A stretch of 17,057 nucleotides of DNA, taken from the NCBI RefSeq assembly GCF_042680125.1, contig NZ_JBHTNY010000079.1, one strand, 5' to 3'. Every line of letters starts with the position of its first letter. The first letter of the stretch is position 1. Below the pieces are notes generated by a model. The model saw only the letters and a list, made by a program, of their open reading frames with translations. It searched no databases and had not been told where the DNA came from. Below are positions 1 through 7,136 of this stretch, one piece after another. Source of the stretch: Robinsoniella peoriensis. GTDB lineage: Bacteria > Bacillota > Clostridia > Lachnospirales > Lachnospiraceae. The position numbers were made by a program, and so were the translations under genes.

Positions 1-97
1 CTTCTGTTATCTGATTTTAGGAATATCCTAACATGTTTTCAGTTTGAAATCACTACGTCATGTTTTGAAGCACTTACATTTTTTATCCATTCCTGTG

Positions 98-126
98 TTG
101 ACAATCAGAAGTAAATAGTTTATCAT
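98..126 (+). promoter_or_regulatory. Sigma-A-type promoter of the MarR-GNAT operon
   Basis: A perfect -35 hexamer TTGACA (98-103) is followed after exactly 17 nt by TATCAT (121-126), one mismatch from the -10 consensus. It lies 50 nt upstream of the MarR start and nothing else nearby matches as well. The -10 hexamer runs into a long palindrome, so transcription should be blocked when a regulator is bound there. The hexamers are seen directly; promoter activity is inferred. Confidence 0.75.
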
Positions 127-163
127 TACAAACGAGTACGAAATCGTACTCGTTTGTAATGAT
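122..163. promoter_or_regulatory. Perfect 42-bp palindrome, likely MarR operator
   Basis: Two 20-nt arms (122-141 and 144-163) are exact reverse complements separated by AA. The palindrome starts inside the -10 hexamer, spans the expected transcription start and ends 2 nt before the GGAGG ribosome binding site of the MarR gene. MarR proteins commonly autorepress by binding palindromes over their own promoters, so this is the natural operator. It is longer than the usual 16-20 bp site and may hold two overlapping sites or also fold as a 5'-UTR hairpin that sequesters the region before the RBS. Confidence 0.75.
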
Positions 164-175
164 TGGAGGTATATT

Positions 176-637
176 ATGTCGGAATTATTGCGTGAGCAGC
201 TAATGCAGCTCAACCGTTTGTACAAGGAAGGGAATGAGCGATATTACGAAACAGCGGCGCAGCTAGGCATTTCAAGTAGTGCGTTGATGATTTTGTATGG
301 TTTGTGCCACGCCGGAAGACCATGCACACAAAAAGAACTCTGTGATACATGGTATCTGAAAAAGCAGACCTTGCATTCTGCGCTGAATCATCTATTAAAA
401 TCTGGCGACATTTGTGTCCATCCATCATCCGAAAACAGCCGCATGAAATTACTTATGCTGACAGAAAAGGGTCAGGCACTTTGCGAAAAAAGTGCAATTC
501 CTTTTTTACAGGCAGAGGAACAAGCCTTTGCACGGCTTACACCAGAGGAGCGTAGAGCTTTGCTGGAACTGACACGCAAACACACCCGATATATTAGAGA
601 ATGTTCGGAAATACTAATAAATACGATACATACTTGA
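176..637 (+). CDS. MarR-family transcriptional regulator
   Basis: A 153-residue winged-helix regulator of normal MarR length. A first helical segment (about 1-30) leads to the wHTH core (about 30-95). The recognition-helix area holds the KKQTLHSALNHLLKSG stretch, and the wing includes the ENSRMKLLMLTEKG motif typical of MarR proteins (D/N-x-R...L-T-x-x-G). The C-terminal helices (about 105-153) would complete the dimer interface. The start is chosen by GGAGG at 165-169, 6 nt before ATG. It is first in a two-gene operon with a GNAT acetyltransferase 41 nt downstream, and sits just behind a 42-bp palindromic operator, so autorepression is likely. The ligand cannot be read from sequence; resistance or stress sensing is typical of the family. 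Confidence 0.9.
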   Translation: MSELLREQLMQLNRLYKEGNERYYETAAQLGISSSALMILYGLCHAGRPCTQKELCDTWYLKKQTLHSALNHLLKSGDICVHPSSENSRMKLLMLTEKGQALCEKSAIPFLQAEEQAFARLTPEERRALLELTRKHTRYIRECSEILINTIHT

Positions 638-678
638 ACCATGAGAGTATGCCGCAAAAAACATTGGAGGAAATAAAT

Positions 679-1188
679 ATGTTAATCAGACAGGAAACAA
701 GCAAAGATTATAGCAAGGTATATGACCTTATTAAGCTGGCATTTGAAACCGCCGAGCATAGCGACGGCAATGAGCATGACTTGGCAAATGCACTGAGACA
801 AAGTGATGCGTTTGTACCTAAACTTGCATTGGTAGCAGAAATTGATGGAGATATTGCAGGGCACATTCTCTTTACAGAGGGAAAAGTCGGAAGTGACACT
901 GTACTCGTTTTAGCGCCACTATCGGTATCGCCCAATTATCAGAAAAAGGGGATTGGAACTGCACTGATGGCGGAGGCACACAAAATTGCAAAACAAATGA
1001 ATTACTCATATTCACTTGTTTTAGGTAGCGAAAAATATTACCCCCGCGTTGGTTACGTTCCTGCAGAAAAATTTGGTATCGAAGTGCCAGAGGGTATCCC
1101 TTCTGCTAATTTTATGGCAATGAAATTGACAGAAAATGCACAGCCGATTAAAGGTGCTGTCACTTACGCTAAAGAATTTGGGATGTAA
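679..1188 (+). CDS. GNAT-family N-acetyltransferase (YhbS-like)
   Basis: A 169-residue acetyl-CoA-dependent acetyltransferase of the GNAT fold. The acetyl-CoA pyrophosphate-binding motif A is visible as QKKGIGTALM (about residues 93-102), following the beta-4 strand VLAPLSVSPNY. The later segment SLVLGSEKYYPRVGYVPA (about 113-130) is characteristic of the YhbS/COG3153 subgroup. An open frame runs back to an ATG at 601 inside the MarR gene, but GGAGG at 666-670 sits 8 nt before the ATG at 679 and residue 1 there begins the conserved MLIRQET strand, so 679 is the start. It is co-transcribed with the MarR gene and is presumably under its control. The acceptor (small molecule or protein) is unknown. 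Confidence 0.88.
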   Translation: MLIRQETSKDYSKVYDLIKLAFETAEHSDGNEHDLANALRQSDAFVPKLALVAEIDGDIAGHILFTEGKVGSDTVLVLAPLSVSPNYQKKGIGTALMAEAHKIAKQMNYSYSLVLGSEKYYPRVGYVPAEKFGIEVPEGIPSANFMAMKLTENAQPIKGAVTYAKEFGM

Positions 1189-1618
1189 ACAGCAGAAGTG
1201 AAAGTACAAGTTCATCACGCCTTTGAGGTAGGTTCTCGACGCCACATAAGGTTTGTTCGGAATCGGATAACAGCTTTTTGTCCCTTAACTTGAAATAAAG
1301 GTCGGCTTGCTACATGTGCTTTTTCAAAACGGCAAACGCCGCTCAAGGTTTAGCATTTTAGACGCGTCCTTGGGATTATAGAGTAGATTGTGAAACACTT
1401 GATTTTCCTGCCTGCGCCTTGCGGGATAGGATGCTCTGAATGTAGTCGGCAAGGGTGGTTGGTGCGAGGGCCACCCCTGCTTAAAAAGCAGTCGAAAGGA
1501 AATGATCTTCCCTTCAACCGCTCTTAAAATCACCCTACCCTAACAGATGTACCACCGACGTAAACATAAGCACACCATTTGATCAACCAACGCCTCTTCC
1601 ATTTGATCAGCACAAAAC
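1189..1618. other. Gene-free, GC-richer stretch with hairpins and possible gene debris
   Basis: No convincing gene is present. Two adjacent stems are visible: GGGTGG/CCACCC (1453-1458 with 1471-1476) and CTGCTT/AAGCAG (1477-1482 with 1486-1491). On the minus strand a stop-to-stop frame (1379-1480) reads a protein-like stretch with TTLADYIQSILSRK. The neighbouring frames carry stops, so this may be a frameshifted relic of a mobile-element gene. A 69-codon minus-strand frame at 1324-1533 has unlikely composition (rich in Pro and Arg) and no family resemblance; I do not call it. No clear terminator was found after the acetyltransferase. Confidence 0.4.
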
Positions 1619-2905
1619 TCAAATCTCCTCTCTGACAATTCGTACCCAGTCTGTCAGATTCTTCGGATTCTTTCCCAATGTATGATTATCTTTCATGATA
1701 ATTTCCACACAATTATCCCTGCATATCCGCAATGTTTTTCTAAGTTCACGCCGGACTTTTTCCTGATCCGGCTTTAGTGATGCAAGATCAGTCGGCGATG
1801 GCTTCAGGGAATAGATATAATCCTGCTTCAGTTTAAATGCCATTAATTCTTTATCCGCCCACGGTGATACCGAAACTCTCCTGAGATTACTTACCTCTTT
1901 TACAATGTCAAACCGCTGGTCCATTGGTTCGCAGCAGCCGTAGCACGTCAAACCAAAACGCTCCATGATGGGTTTCTGGTAGGGAAACACGAATTCCTTA
2001 AACATTTCCGTTGAAACACCTACTGTAATCTAGCTTTCAGACAACCCCCACATATCTTTGGTTCGAACCCTGCCGGAAAAATCAGATGCTGGAAGTTCCG
2101 TAGTATAACCAATCCCTCCGGAACCCACATAAGAATTATCATTATTAAGAGAAAAGAGACCATTTTCCTCAAGAAAATCCAGTTTTGCCATGACTCCATC
2201 CCGGAGCATTGCCATCATTTTGTGTATATTCTCCGGTTCATCATAAAAATCGTACATCAGCTGTTCCATGCCTCTTAAAAATGCTGGTTCATCCGTCAGA
2301 CCAACCGACCAATACCATGCGGTATTTCGTTGTGTTTTCAGACTTCCTTCAAATAATTCACAAGCTATCTCAAACAATACATTTGTCGCATTGTAGTTCA
2401 GGATAAATTCTTCCTTTTCCACTTTGGCAAGCTCATCATAATCTTTCATTATTGCATCAATGTGATATGCCCCTCCCTGTTCCATTTTAATTCCTTTTGT
2501 ATATTTGGATTCTTTTCCCTGCAATCCCCAGGGCTTTACTTTGTGTACATAAGGAAACGTAAATACTGGCTCTACTACGTAGTCATCATTCATATGCTCT
2601 CCCCAATAGATCTGCTTTCTGATATGTAACTCCCAGTATCTGGCGATACTGTTTTCACACTGTATCACTTCATCCGGTATAATTTCATTCCAGCCATTTT
2701 CCGGGTCACATAGAATCAGGGGTCGGGTATATTGAAGCATATTGTGCGCCGTCCATAGTTTCCGCCTTTCCGACATAACCGGCTTAGCCGCTGACTCTGC
2801 CATTCTTTTAGCCAGTTCACGTAAAATATACCTATCCTTCTACGGGAAATTTAAATTGCTATAATCCGCCATATTAAGATTTACTCTGATATTCATATGT
2901 TCCAT
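1619..2905 (-). pseudogene. URO-D superfamily (methyltransferase-like) gene with two in-frame TAG codons
   Basis: One frame runs from an ATG at 2905 (GGAG at 2915-2918, 9 nt upstream) to a TGA at 1619-1621, 428 codons, the normal length for the large URO-D-domain proteins of clostridia. It is interrupted by TAG at codon 22 (2840-2842) and codon 292 (2030-2032). Homology-like sequence continues through both: KDRYILRELAKRMAE after the first; and DMWGLSES, stop, ITVGVSTEMFKEF across the second, where relatives usually have Gln, so one C-to-T change explains it. The C-terminal half keeps CYGCCEPMD. URO-D proteins act on porphyrins or as cobamide-dependent methyltransferases; the substrate here is unknown. 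A downstream ATG at 2803 could yield only an internal fragment. A divergent, also broken, AraC gene is its likely former regulator. Simplest reading: decaying gene. Amber read-through is the alternative. Confidence 0.75.
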
Positions 2906-2933
2906 AATTGCTCACTCCATTTCAATAAAGTTC

Positions 2934-2962
2934 TTACTATAGATTGTACAATCTGATATAAT
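2934..2962 (+). promoter_or_regulatory. Promoter with palindrome in its spacer, URO-D/AraC intergenic region
   Basis: TATAAT (2957-2962) lies 17 nt after a weak -35 (TTACTA, 2934-2939). The spacer contains a perfect 14-bp palindrome AGATTGTACAATCT (2941-2954). It would drive the AraC gene at 3052, and the palindrome sits between the two divergent genes, so it could serve both. Operator function is inferred; an AraC protein would more often use direct repeats, so another regulator is possible. Confidence 0.45.
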
Positions 2963-3051
2963 GAGTATAGTTTATAAAAACATGCTTAACAATCAAAATA
3001 GTTGCTGTTCTATTATATTAAAATTGCTGTTTTATACGAGAGAGGTATGAT

Positions 3052-3740
3052 ATGAATATCGAACGCAAGAGTGATGTGCTGGCTAACGAAGCCGGAGTAT
3101 CTCCCGGATCGGAGTTTTTCATTGCATCGGAAGAATGCCAGGATACGGATATCTTCAATCATCTGGTTATGTGCGGCCAGTACCATTGTACGGACGGTTA
3201 ATCAAGGGTAATATCTGCAATAAGATTTATGAACATTATCGTAATAAAAGCGGTATTATTATACAGGACTATACATGCAAAGATATTAAAACTAATATCC
3301 GTTTTATACTGTCTTCATTCAAAACAGGGCAACCGCTGAGCAAAACGGATCTGTCCTCTGCAATCTATAAGACCCTGATTTCTTCACTTTCCGCTGAAAA
3401 TAACAGTACCGCTTCCAGATCAACCAGGGTTGTCACTGTTGCCATTGAATATATGAAATATAATCTCAGCAACAAAATCAGCCTCATTGATATTTCTGCC
3501 TCAGTTCACATGAGCAAATATCACTTTATCCGAATTTTCAAAAACAATACTGGATATTCGCCATATGAATATCTGCAAAAGCTGCGGATGGATACAGCCA
3601 AACATTTGCTGCATACCACGAATAAAACCATTGGAGAAATATCCAGAGCTGTTGGCTACCAAAGTGAGATGGGATTCACTTCTGCTTTTAGTGAAAAAGT
3701 TGGAATCTCACCCGGAAGATATCGAAACAGCCTGTTTTAG
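3052..3740 (+). pseudogene. AraC-family regulator, disrupted (cupin core lost, frame broken)
   Basis: The natural start is the ATG at 3052 (AGAGG about 7 nt upstream). It opens an AraC-like N-terminus that ends CGQYHCTDG followed by TAA (3199-3201). The downstream frame, two positions out of phase, resumes with a segment containing KGNICNKIYEHY. It carries a complete C-terminal AraC DNA-binding domain with two helix-turn-helix units: SLIDISASVHMSKYHFIRIF, then TIGEISRAVGYQSEMGFTSAF, ending with the family signature SPGRYR. The stretch expected between, most of the sensory cupin barrel (roughly 55-60 residues), is absent, which indicates an internal deletion with frameshift. An internal ATG at 3135 opens a 201-codon frame that could make the DNA-binding domain alone. 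It lies divergent to the broken URO-D gene and both seem to be decaying together. Confidence 0.75.
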
Positions 3741-4031
3741 CAAACTCTTACTCACCGGCGTCTTCAGCAGTACGCCGTTCCAGGAACTGTTGGAACCATT
3801 GATTCCGCCGTTGCTTCCGTCATACCGGATCCCTACCGAAGAAGTATCCTCGTAATCTTCATTCTGCATGTCCGTTATCTCCACCCAGTTATCCTGTGTA
3901 TTATCGTAGTAATATGCCTTGCAGGATTTTGGAAACGTTACATTTCCACTTGCATTTAGCGTAGCATTATCTGTCCACCACATCACACGCATACCTGACA
4001 CCTCATAAGGTTCGTCCCAGGTCGTCTGTTG
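3741..4031 (-). pseudogene. Fragment of an F5/8C-like carbohydrate-binding domain, truncated at both ends
   Basis: The minus strand reads about 97 residues of a discoidin-like beta-sandwich. It enters at TTWDEPYEVSGMRVMWWTDN, passes VTFPKSCKAYYYD and WVEITDM, and ends around GGINGSN and WNGVLLKTPV. This pattern is seen in galactose-binding-like modules at the C-terminus of large clostridial glycoside hydrolases. There is no start codon with an RBS. The left end runs into the antisense of the AraC 3' end and the right end abuts the GGDEF remnant, so this is a relic of a larger secreted enzyme gene. The 97-codon open frame at 3708-4001 is what is left of it. The large secreted protein further on does not contain this domain. 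Confidence 0.6.
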
Positions 4032-4040
4032 AGACAGTTG

Positions 4041-4202
4041 GTGGCCTCACCCATCGCAGAACTGGAGGGTGGTACACTCTCCCTCTCCTGCGGTGTTTCA
4101 CCCTATGATTTTTGTAGTCCGGTGTTGGATGCAATTAACAATAGTGATCAAGCTATGTATCAAGCTAAAACCACCGAAAAAAACCGCTGTGTTGTGGCAT
4201 GA
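4041..4202 (+). pseudogene. C-terminal stub of a GGDEF-domain protein
   Basis: In phase with the TGA at 4200-4202 the plus strand reads a typical GGDEF C-terminus. LSLSCGVSPYD matches the strand after the active site, and DQAMYQAKTTEKNR matches the conserved D-x-A-M/L-Y-x-A-K-x-x-x-K-N-R end. The first roughly two-thirds of the domain and anything before it are missing; upstream the reading merges into the reversed carbohydrate-binding fragment at about 4026-4046. It ends 15 nt before the next diguanylate cyclase gene, so the ancestral operon probably carried two GGDEF genes in series and lost the front one, along with its promoter. Confidence 0.75.
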
Positions 4203-4217
4203 AATTGGAGAATAAAA

Positions 4218-5771
4218 ATGTGGAAGAGATTTGAAACTTGGTGTTATGGAGGAAAAAGCAAGGCTTTTTTTACTGCAAAAAACGAAGCAATCCATGGGTA
4301 CAATTCTAAGATGATGGAGCGCCTGCTCTGGATTATGACAATTATTATAGGGACGTATCTGGCAATTAGTACAGATGTGGGGCTTTTTTCAAAATACTTC
4401 ACCGCATATCTCGGTAGCTTTATTGCACTGCTTTTGATGCTCTGCACCTTCAAGCTGATAGCACATAAAAGCATTATTCTGACCCGAACCTACATCATTT
4501 TATTTTCGGTTGTTCTTTTTGCCTTTGTTTGCGCATTGGGCACGGTATTCGAGCCAGATACAAGAGCGACACTCTTTATTGTATATGTTCTTGTCCTGCC
4601 AATGCTGTTTATTGTTCCAACAAACTATATGTACGGATTTTTAGCCATTGCCACCGGAGTTTTTTCCGTTGTGGCACTGCAAGTGAAAATCTTATATTAT
4701 GCCCAAATGGACATTGCCCACAGCGTTACCTGCCTTATCATAGGAATTTTTATCTGCCGCCATATTCTGGCCAGCCGGATGGCTTTGTATGCGGCAAATG
4801 AGCTGTTGGACGCACGCAACCTGCAACTGGAAAATGAGATTACCGTTCGCAAGCGGGAGCAGGAGGAACTGCGTCTGCGACTGGAACAGCACCAAATTAT
4901 CATGAATCAGACCACCGATATTCTCTTTGAGTGGGATATCCGCAAAGACACCCTAACCTTTTCCTCCAACTGGCGCAAAAAATTTGGCTACGACCCGATT
5001 GGCGATGAAATCAGCGGACGAATCCCGCTTTCTAAAAATATTCATGTAGAGGATATGCCTGTTTTTGTAACGATTATGAAAGATACGGCTGCCGGTAAGC
5101 CCTACAGCGAAGCGGAATTTCGCATCAAGGACAGCCGTGGGCGGAATCACTGGTGTCGTATTCGTGCCACGGCACAGTTTGATGACGAGGGTCGTGCGGT
5201 CAAAGCAGTTGGGGTCATTCTGGACATCAACGCGGAAAAGAAAGAAAAACAAAATCTCCTCAAGATGGCACAGCAGGACGCACTCACCGGCATTTATAAC
5301 AAGGCGGCAACCAATGCGACGGTAGCGCGCCGCATGGAGGACTTTGATTTTACCGTGTTGCAGGCACTATTGATTATTGATGTTGATTACTTCAAAGCGG
5401 TCAACGACACCTATGGACACATGGCAGGTGACAATATCCTTTCCTCGGTTGCAAAGCAGTTGAGAAGCCACGTCCGTTCCATTGATATAGTTGGACGTAT
5501 TGGCGGCGATGAATTTTTGGTATACCTCACCGAGGTGGAAAACGAGGACGCTGCCCTTTGGAAAGCACAAAGCCTTCATGCGGTATTGGGGACATTGATG
5601 CCGGAGCTGGGAGCTCCCCCAATCACTTGCAGTATCGGCATGGCAGTGTTTCCCCATGGAGCTGTGGAATATGCCGAGCTATACCAATATGCCGATGCCG
5701 CACTTTATCGGCGCAAAGATACCGGGCGAAACGGTGTGACTATATATAAGGAAAACGAGGGCACAAAATGA
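4218..5771 (+). CDS. Membrane-anchored PAS-GGDEF diguanylate cyclase
   Basis: A 517-residue protein that should make c-di-GMP from two GTP at the membrane. The N-terminal third (about 30-185) has five or six hydrophobic helices. A charged coiled-coil (about 190-225) follows, then a PAS_3-type sensor fold (about 225-342, with IHVEDMPVF and AEFRIKDSRGRNHWCRIR), then GGDEF (about 350-510). Catalytic elements are intact: DVDYFKAVNDTYGHMAGD for metal and base binding, and GGDEF at 429-433. The product-inhibition I-site RxxD (R420-D423) is present. The start is set by GGAG at 4207-4210, 7 nt upstream. It overlaps the histidine kinase gene by 4 nt (ATGA), which implies translational coupling. No promoter is obvious, since the sequence immediately before it is a GGDEF relic. 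Confidence 0.9.
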   Translation: MWKRFETWCYGGKSKAFFTAKNEAIHGYNSKMMERLLWIMTIIIGTYLAISTDVGLFSKYFTAYLGSFIALLLMLCTFKLIAHKSIILTRTYIILFSVVLFAFVCALGTVFEPDTRATLFIVYVLVLPMLFIVPTNYMYGFLAIATGVFSVVALQVKILYYAQMDIAHSVTCLIIGIFICRHILASRMALYAANELLDARNLQLENEITVRKREQEELRLRLEQHQIIMNQTTDILFEWDIRKDTLTFSSNWRKKFGYDPIGDEISGRIPLSKNIHVEDMPVFVTIMKDTAAGKPYSEAEFRIKDSRGRNHWCRIRATAQFDDEGRAVKAVGVILDINAEKKEKQNLLKMAQQDALTGIYNKAATNATVARRMEDFDFTVLQALLIIDVDYFKAVNDTYGHMAGDNILSSVAKQLRSHVRSIDIVGRIGGDEFLVYLTEVENEDAALWKAQSLHAVLGTLMPELGAPPITCSIGMAVFPHGAVEYAELYQYADAALYRRKDTGRNGVTIYKENEGTK

Positions 5772-7063
5772 CTGTCATAAATTATATCAACGCATCGCTT
5801 GAAATATGGGGAAGTATCATGTCGGGTGTTGTTGCGCTGTGTATGGTTCTCTCAAAACGACCAAGAGAACAGAGCGACCGGGTTTACCTTGCCTGCCTCG
5901 CCTGTAACGTGGGTGTAATGCTATTTGATGTTTTGGCGCTGTTTTTTCGGGGCAATCCCGGCGCGTTTTGCTGGTGGGGCGTTCGAATTTCCAATTATCT
6001 CGCCTATTCGTTCGGCGCCGGACTGCTAATCAGCTTTTCCTACTACTTAACAGAGTTTATAGGGGCACGAGAACAGGTGTCCCGCCGTCCGCTGCATATC
6101 ATCTGTGTAGTCAGTGGAGTCTATCTTCTGCTCATTGTACTCACTCAGTTTTACCCGATTGTTTACTTCATTGATGCACAAAATATGTACCAACGCGCAG
6201 ATTTTTTCTGGCTGTCGCAGATTGCCGGAATTGCAGGACTTCTGCTCAACAGCTTTCTGCTCGTTCGCCATCGGCGCTGCCTGCAGGGGCGTGAGGCGCT
6301 GACTTTGTGGTCATATATTCTTCTTCCGACAGCGGCAATGTGTGTTCAGATATTTTTCTATGGGCTTGCCCTGCTGAATTTGGCGAACACTCTGTGTATT
6401 CTTGTTATCTTTCTGTTTCTGCAAGCAGAGCAAGGGCGCCTTTCTGCCCAGCGAGAAAACCAACTGACACAGAGCCGTATCGCTATCCTGCTCAGCCAGA
6501 TACATCCGCATTTTCTATTTAATACTCTCACTGCCATCTGCGGACTGTGCGATGAAAATCCCAAAGAAGCCAAAAGAGTGACCGCCAAATTTTCGGACTA
6601 TCTGCGGCACAATCTGGACTCGTTAAACCAAAGCAACCCAATTCCATTTGAACATGAATTGTTACATACACAAATCTATTTGGAAATTGAGCAAACGCGT
6701 TTCGGGAAAAGGCTGTCCATTATATATGATATTCAGACAACCGATTTTAAACTTCCATCACTGACCATGCAGCCCATTGCAGAAAATGCAGTGAAGCATG
6801 GCGCAACCAAAAGAAAGGGCGGTGGCACAGTCACCATTTCGACAAGGGCACGAGAGGATTGCTATGAAATCATTATTGCCGATGATGGCGCTGGTTTTGA
6901 CACCGAAAAACCGAAGGAATCCCTCGATGCACACATTGGCATCGAGAATGTACGCACTCGGCTGTGGTCAATCATTCACGGAACACTCACCATCACAAGC
7001 GAGGTTGGCGTCGGCACAGTTTCAACCATCCGAATACCAAAAGAATGCATATTGTCACGGTGA
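5768..7063 (+). CDS. LytS/YpdA-type sensor histidine kinase (His_kinase PF06580)
   Basis: A 431-residue membrane kinase. About seven hydrophobic helices occupy residues 10-220 with no large extracellular loop, so it probably senses a membrane-associated or small hydrophobic signal. The dimerisation/phosphotransfer box is HPHFLFN, with the acceptor His at residue 248. The ATP-binding domain has an N-box (ENAVKHG), a DDGAGFD G-box and a HIGIENVRTRL second G-box, all intact. It starts inside the stop codon of the cyclase gene (ATGA). Kinases of this family normally pair with LytTR- or AraC-output regulators. The only candidate partner here is the output-less, apparently degenerate receiver 73 nt downstream. 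Confidence 0.9.
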   Translation: MTVINYINASLEIWGSIMSGVVALCMVLSKRPREQSDRVYLACLACNVGVMLFDVLALFFRGNPGAFCWWGVRISNYLAYSFGAGLLISFSYYLTEFIGAREQVSRRPLHIICVVSGVYLLLIVLTQFYPIVYFIDAQNMYQRADFFWLSQIAGIAGLLLNSFLLVRHRRCLQGREALTLWSYILLPTAAMCVQIFFYGLALLNLANTLCILVIFLFLQAEQGRLSAQRENQLTQSRIAILLSQIHPHFLFNTLTAICGLCDENPKEAKRVTAKFSDYLRHNLDSLNQSNPIPFEHELLHTQIYLEIEQTRFGKRLSIIYDIQTTDFKLPSLTMQPIAENAVKHGATKRKGGGTVTISTRAREDCYEIIIADDGAGFDTEKPKESLDAHIGIENVRTRLWSIIHGTLTITSEVGVGTVSTIRIPKECILSR

Positions 7064-7136
7064 GCATTTCCCGACACTTCGTGTTGTATGATTAAATCAG
7101 AATGGCAAAAGTCTTGCCCCAAGGGAGGTACACTAA

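Noticed and set aside
1..97. Upstream gene end or regulatory RNA at the left edge
   Set aside because: No coding signature, terminator hairpin or known RNA pattern could be seen in these bases.
601..678. Longer acetyltransferase start at 601
   Set aside because: It overlaps the MarR gene, lacks an RBS, and the added 26 residues have no GNAT character; the ATG at 679 has GGAGG 8 nt upstream.
1324..1533. 69-codon minus-strand frame
   Set aside because: No RBS, unlikely composition and a competing frame that looks more protein-like; treated as non-coding debris.
2030..2803. Treating 2030-2803 and 1619-2005 as two separate genes
   Set aside because: They are in the same frame, separated only by one TAG, and together form one URO-D protein that extends upstream to 2905.
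4030..4217. c-di-GMP riboswitch or promoter ahead of the cyclase operon
   Set aside because: The stretch is fully explained as the coding end of a GGDEF relic; no riboswitch fold or hexamer pair could be recognised.
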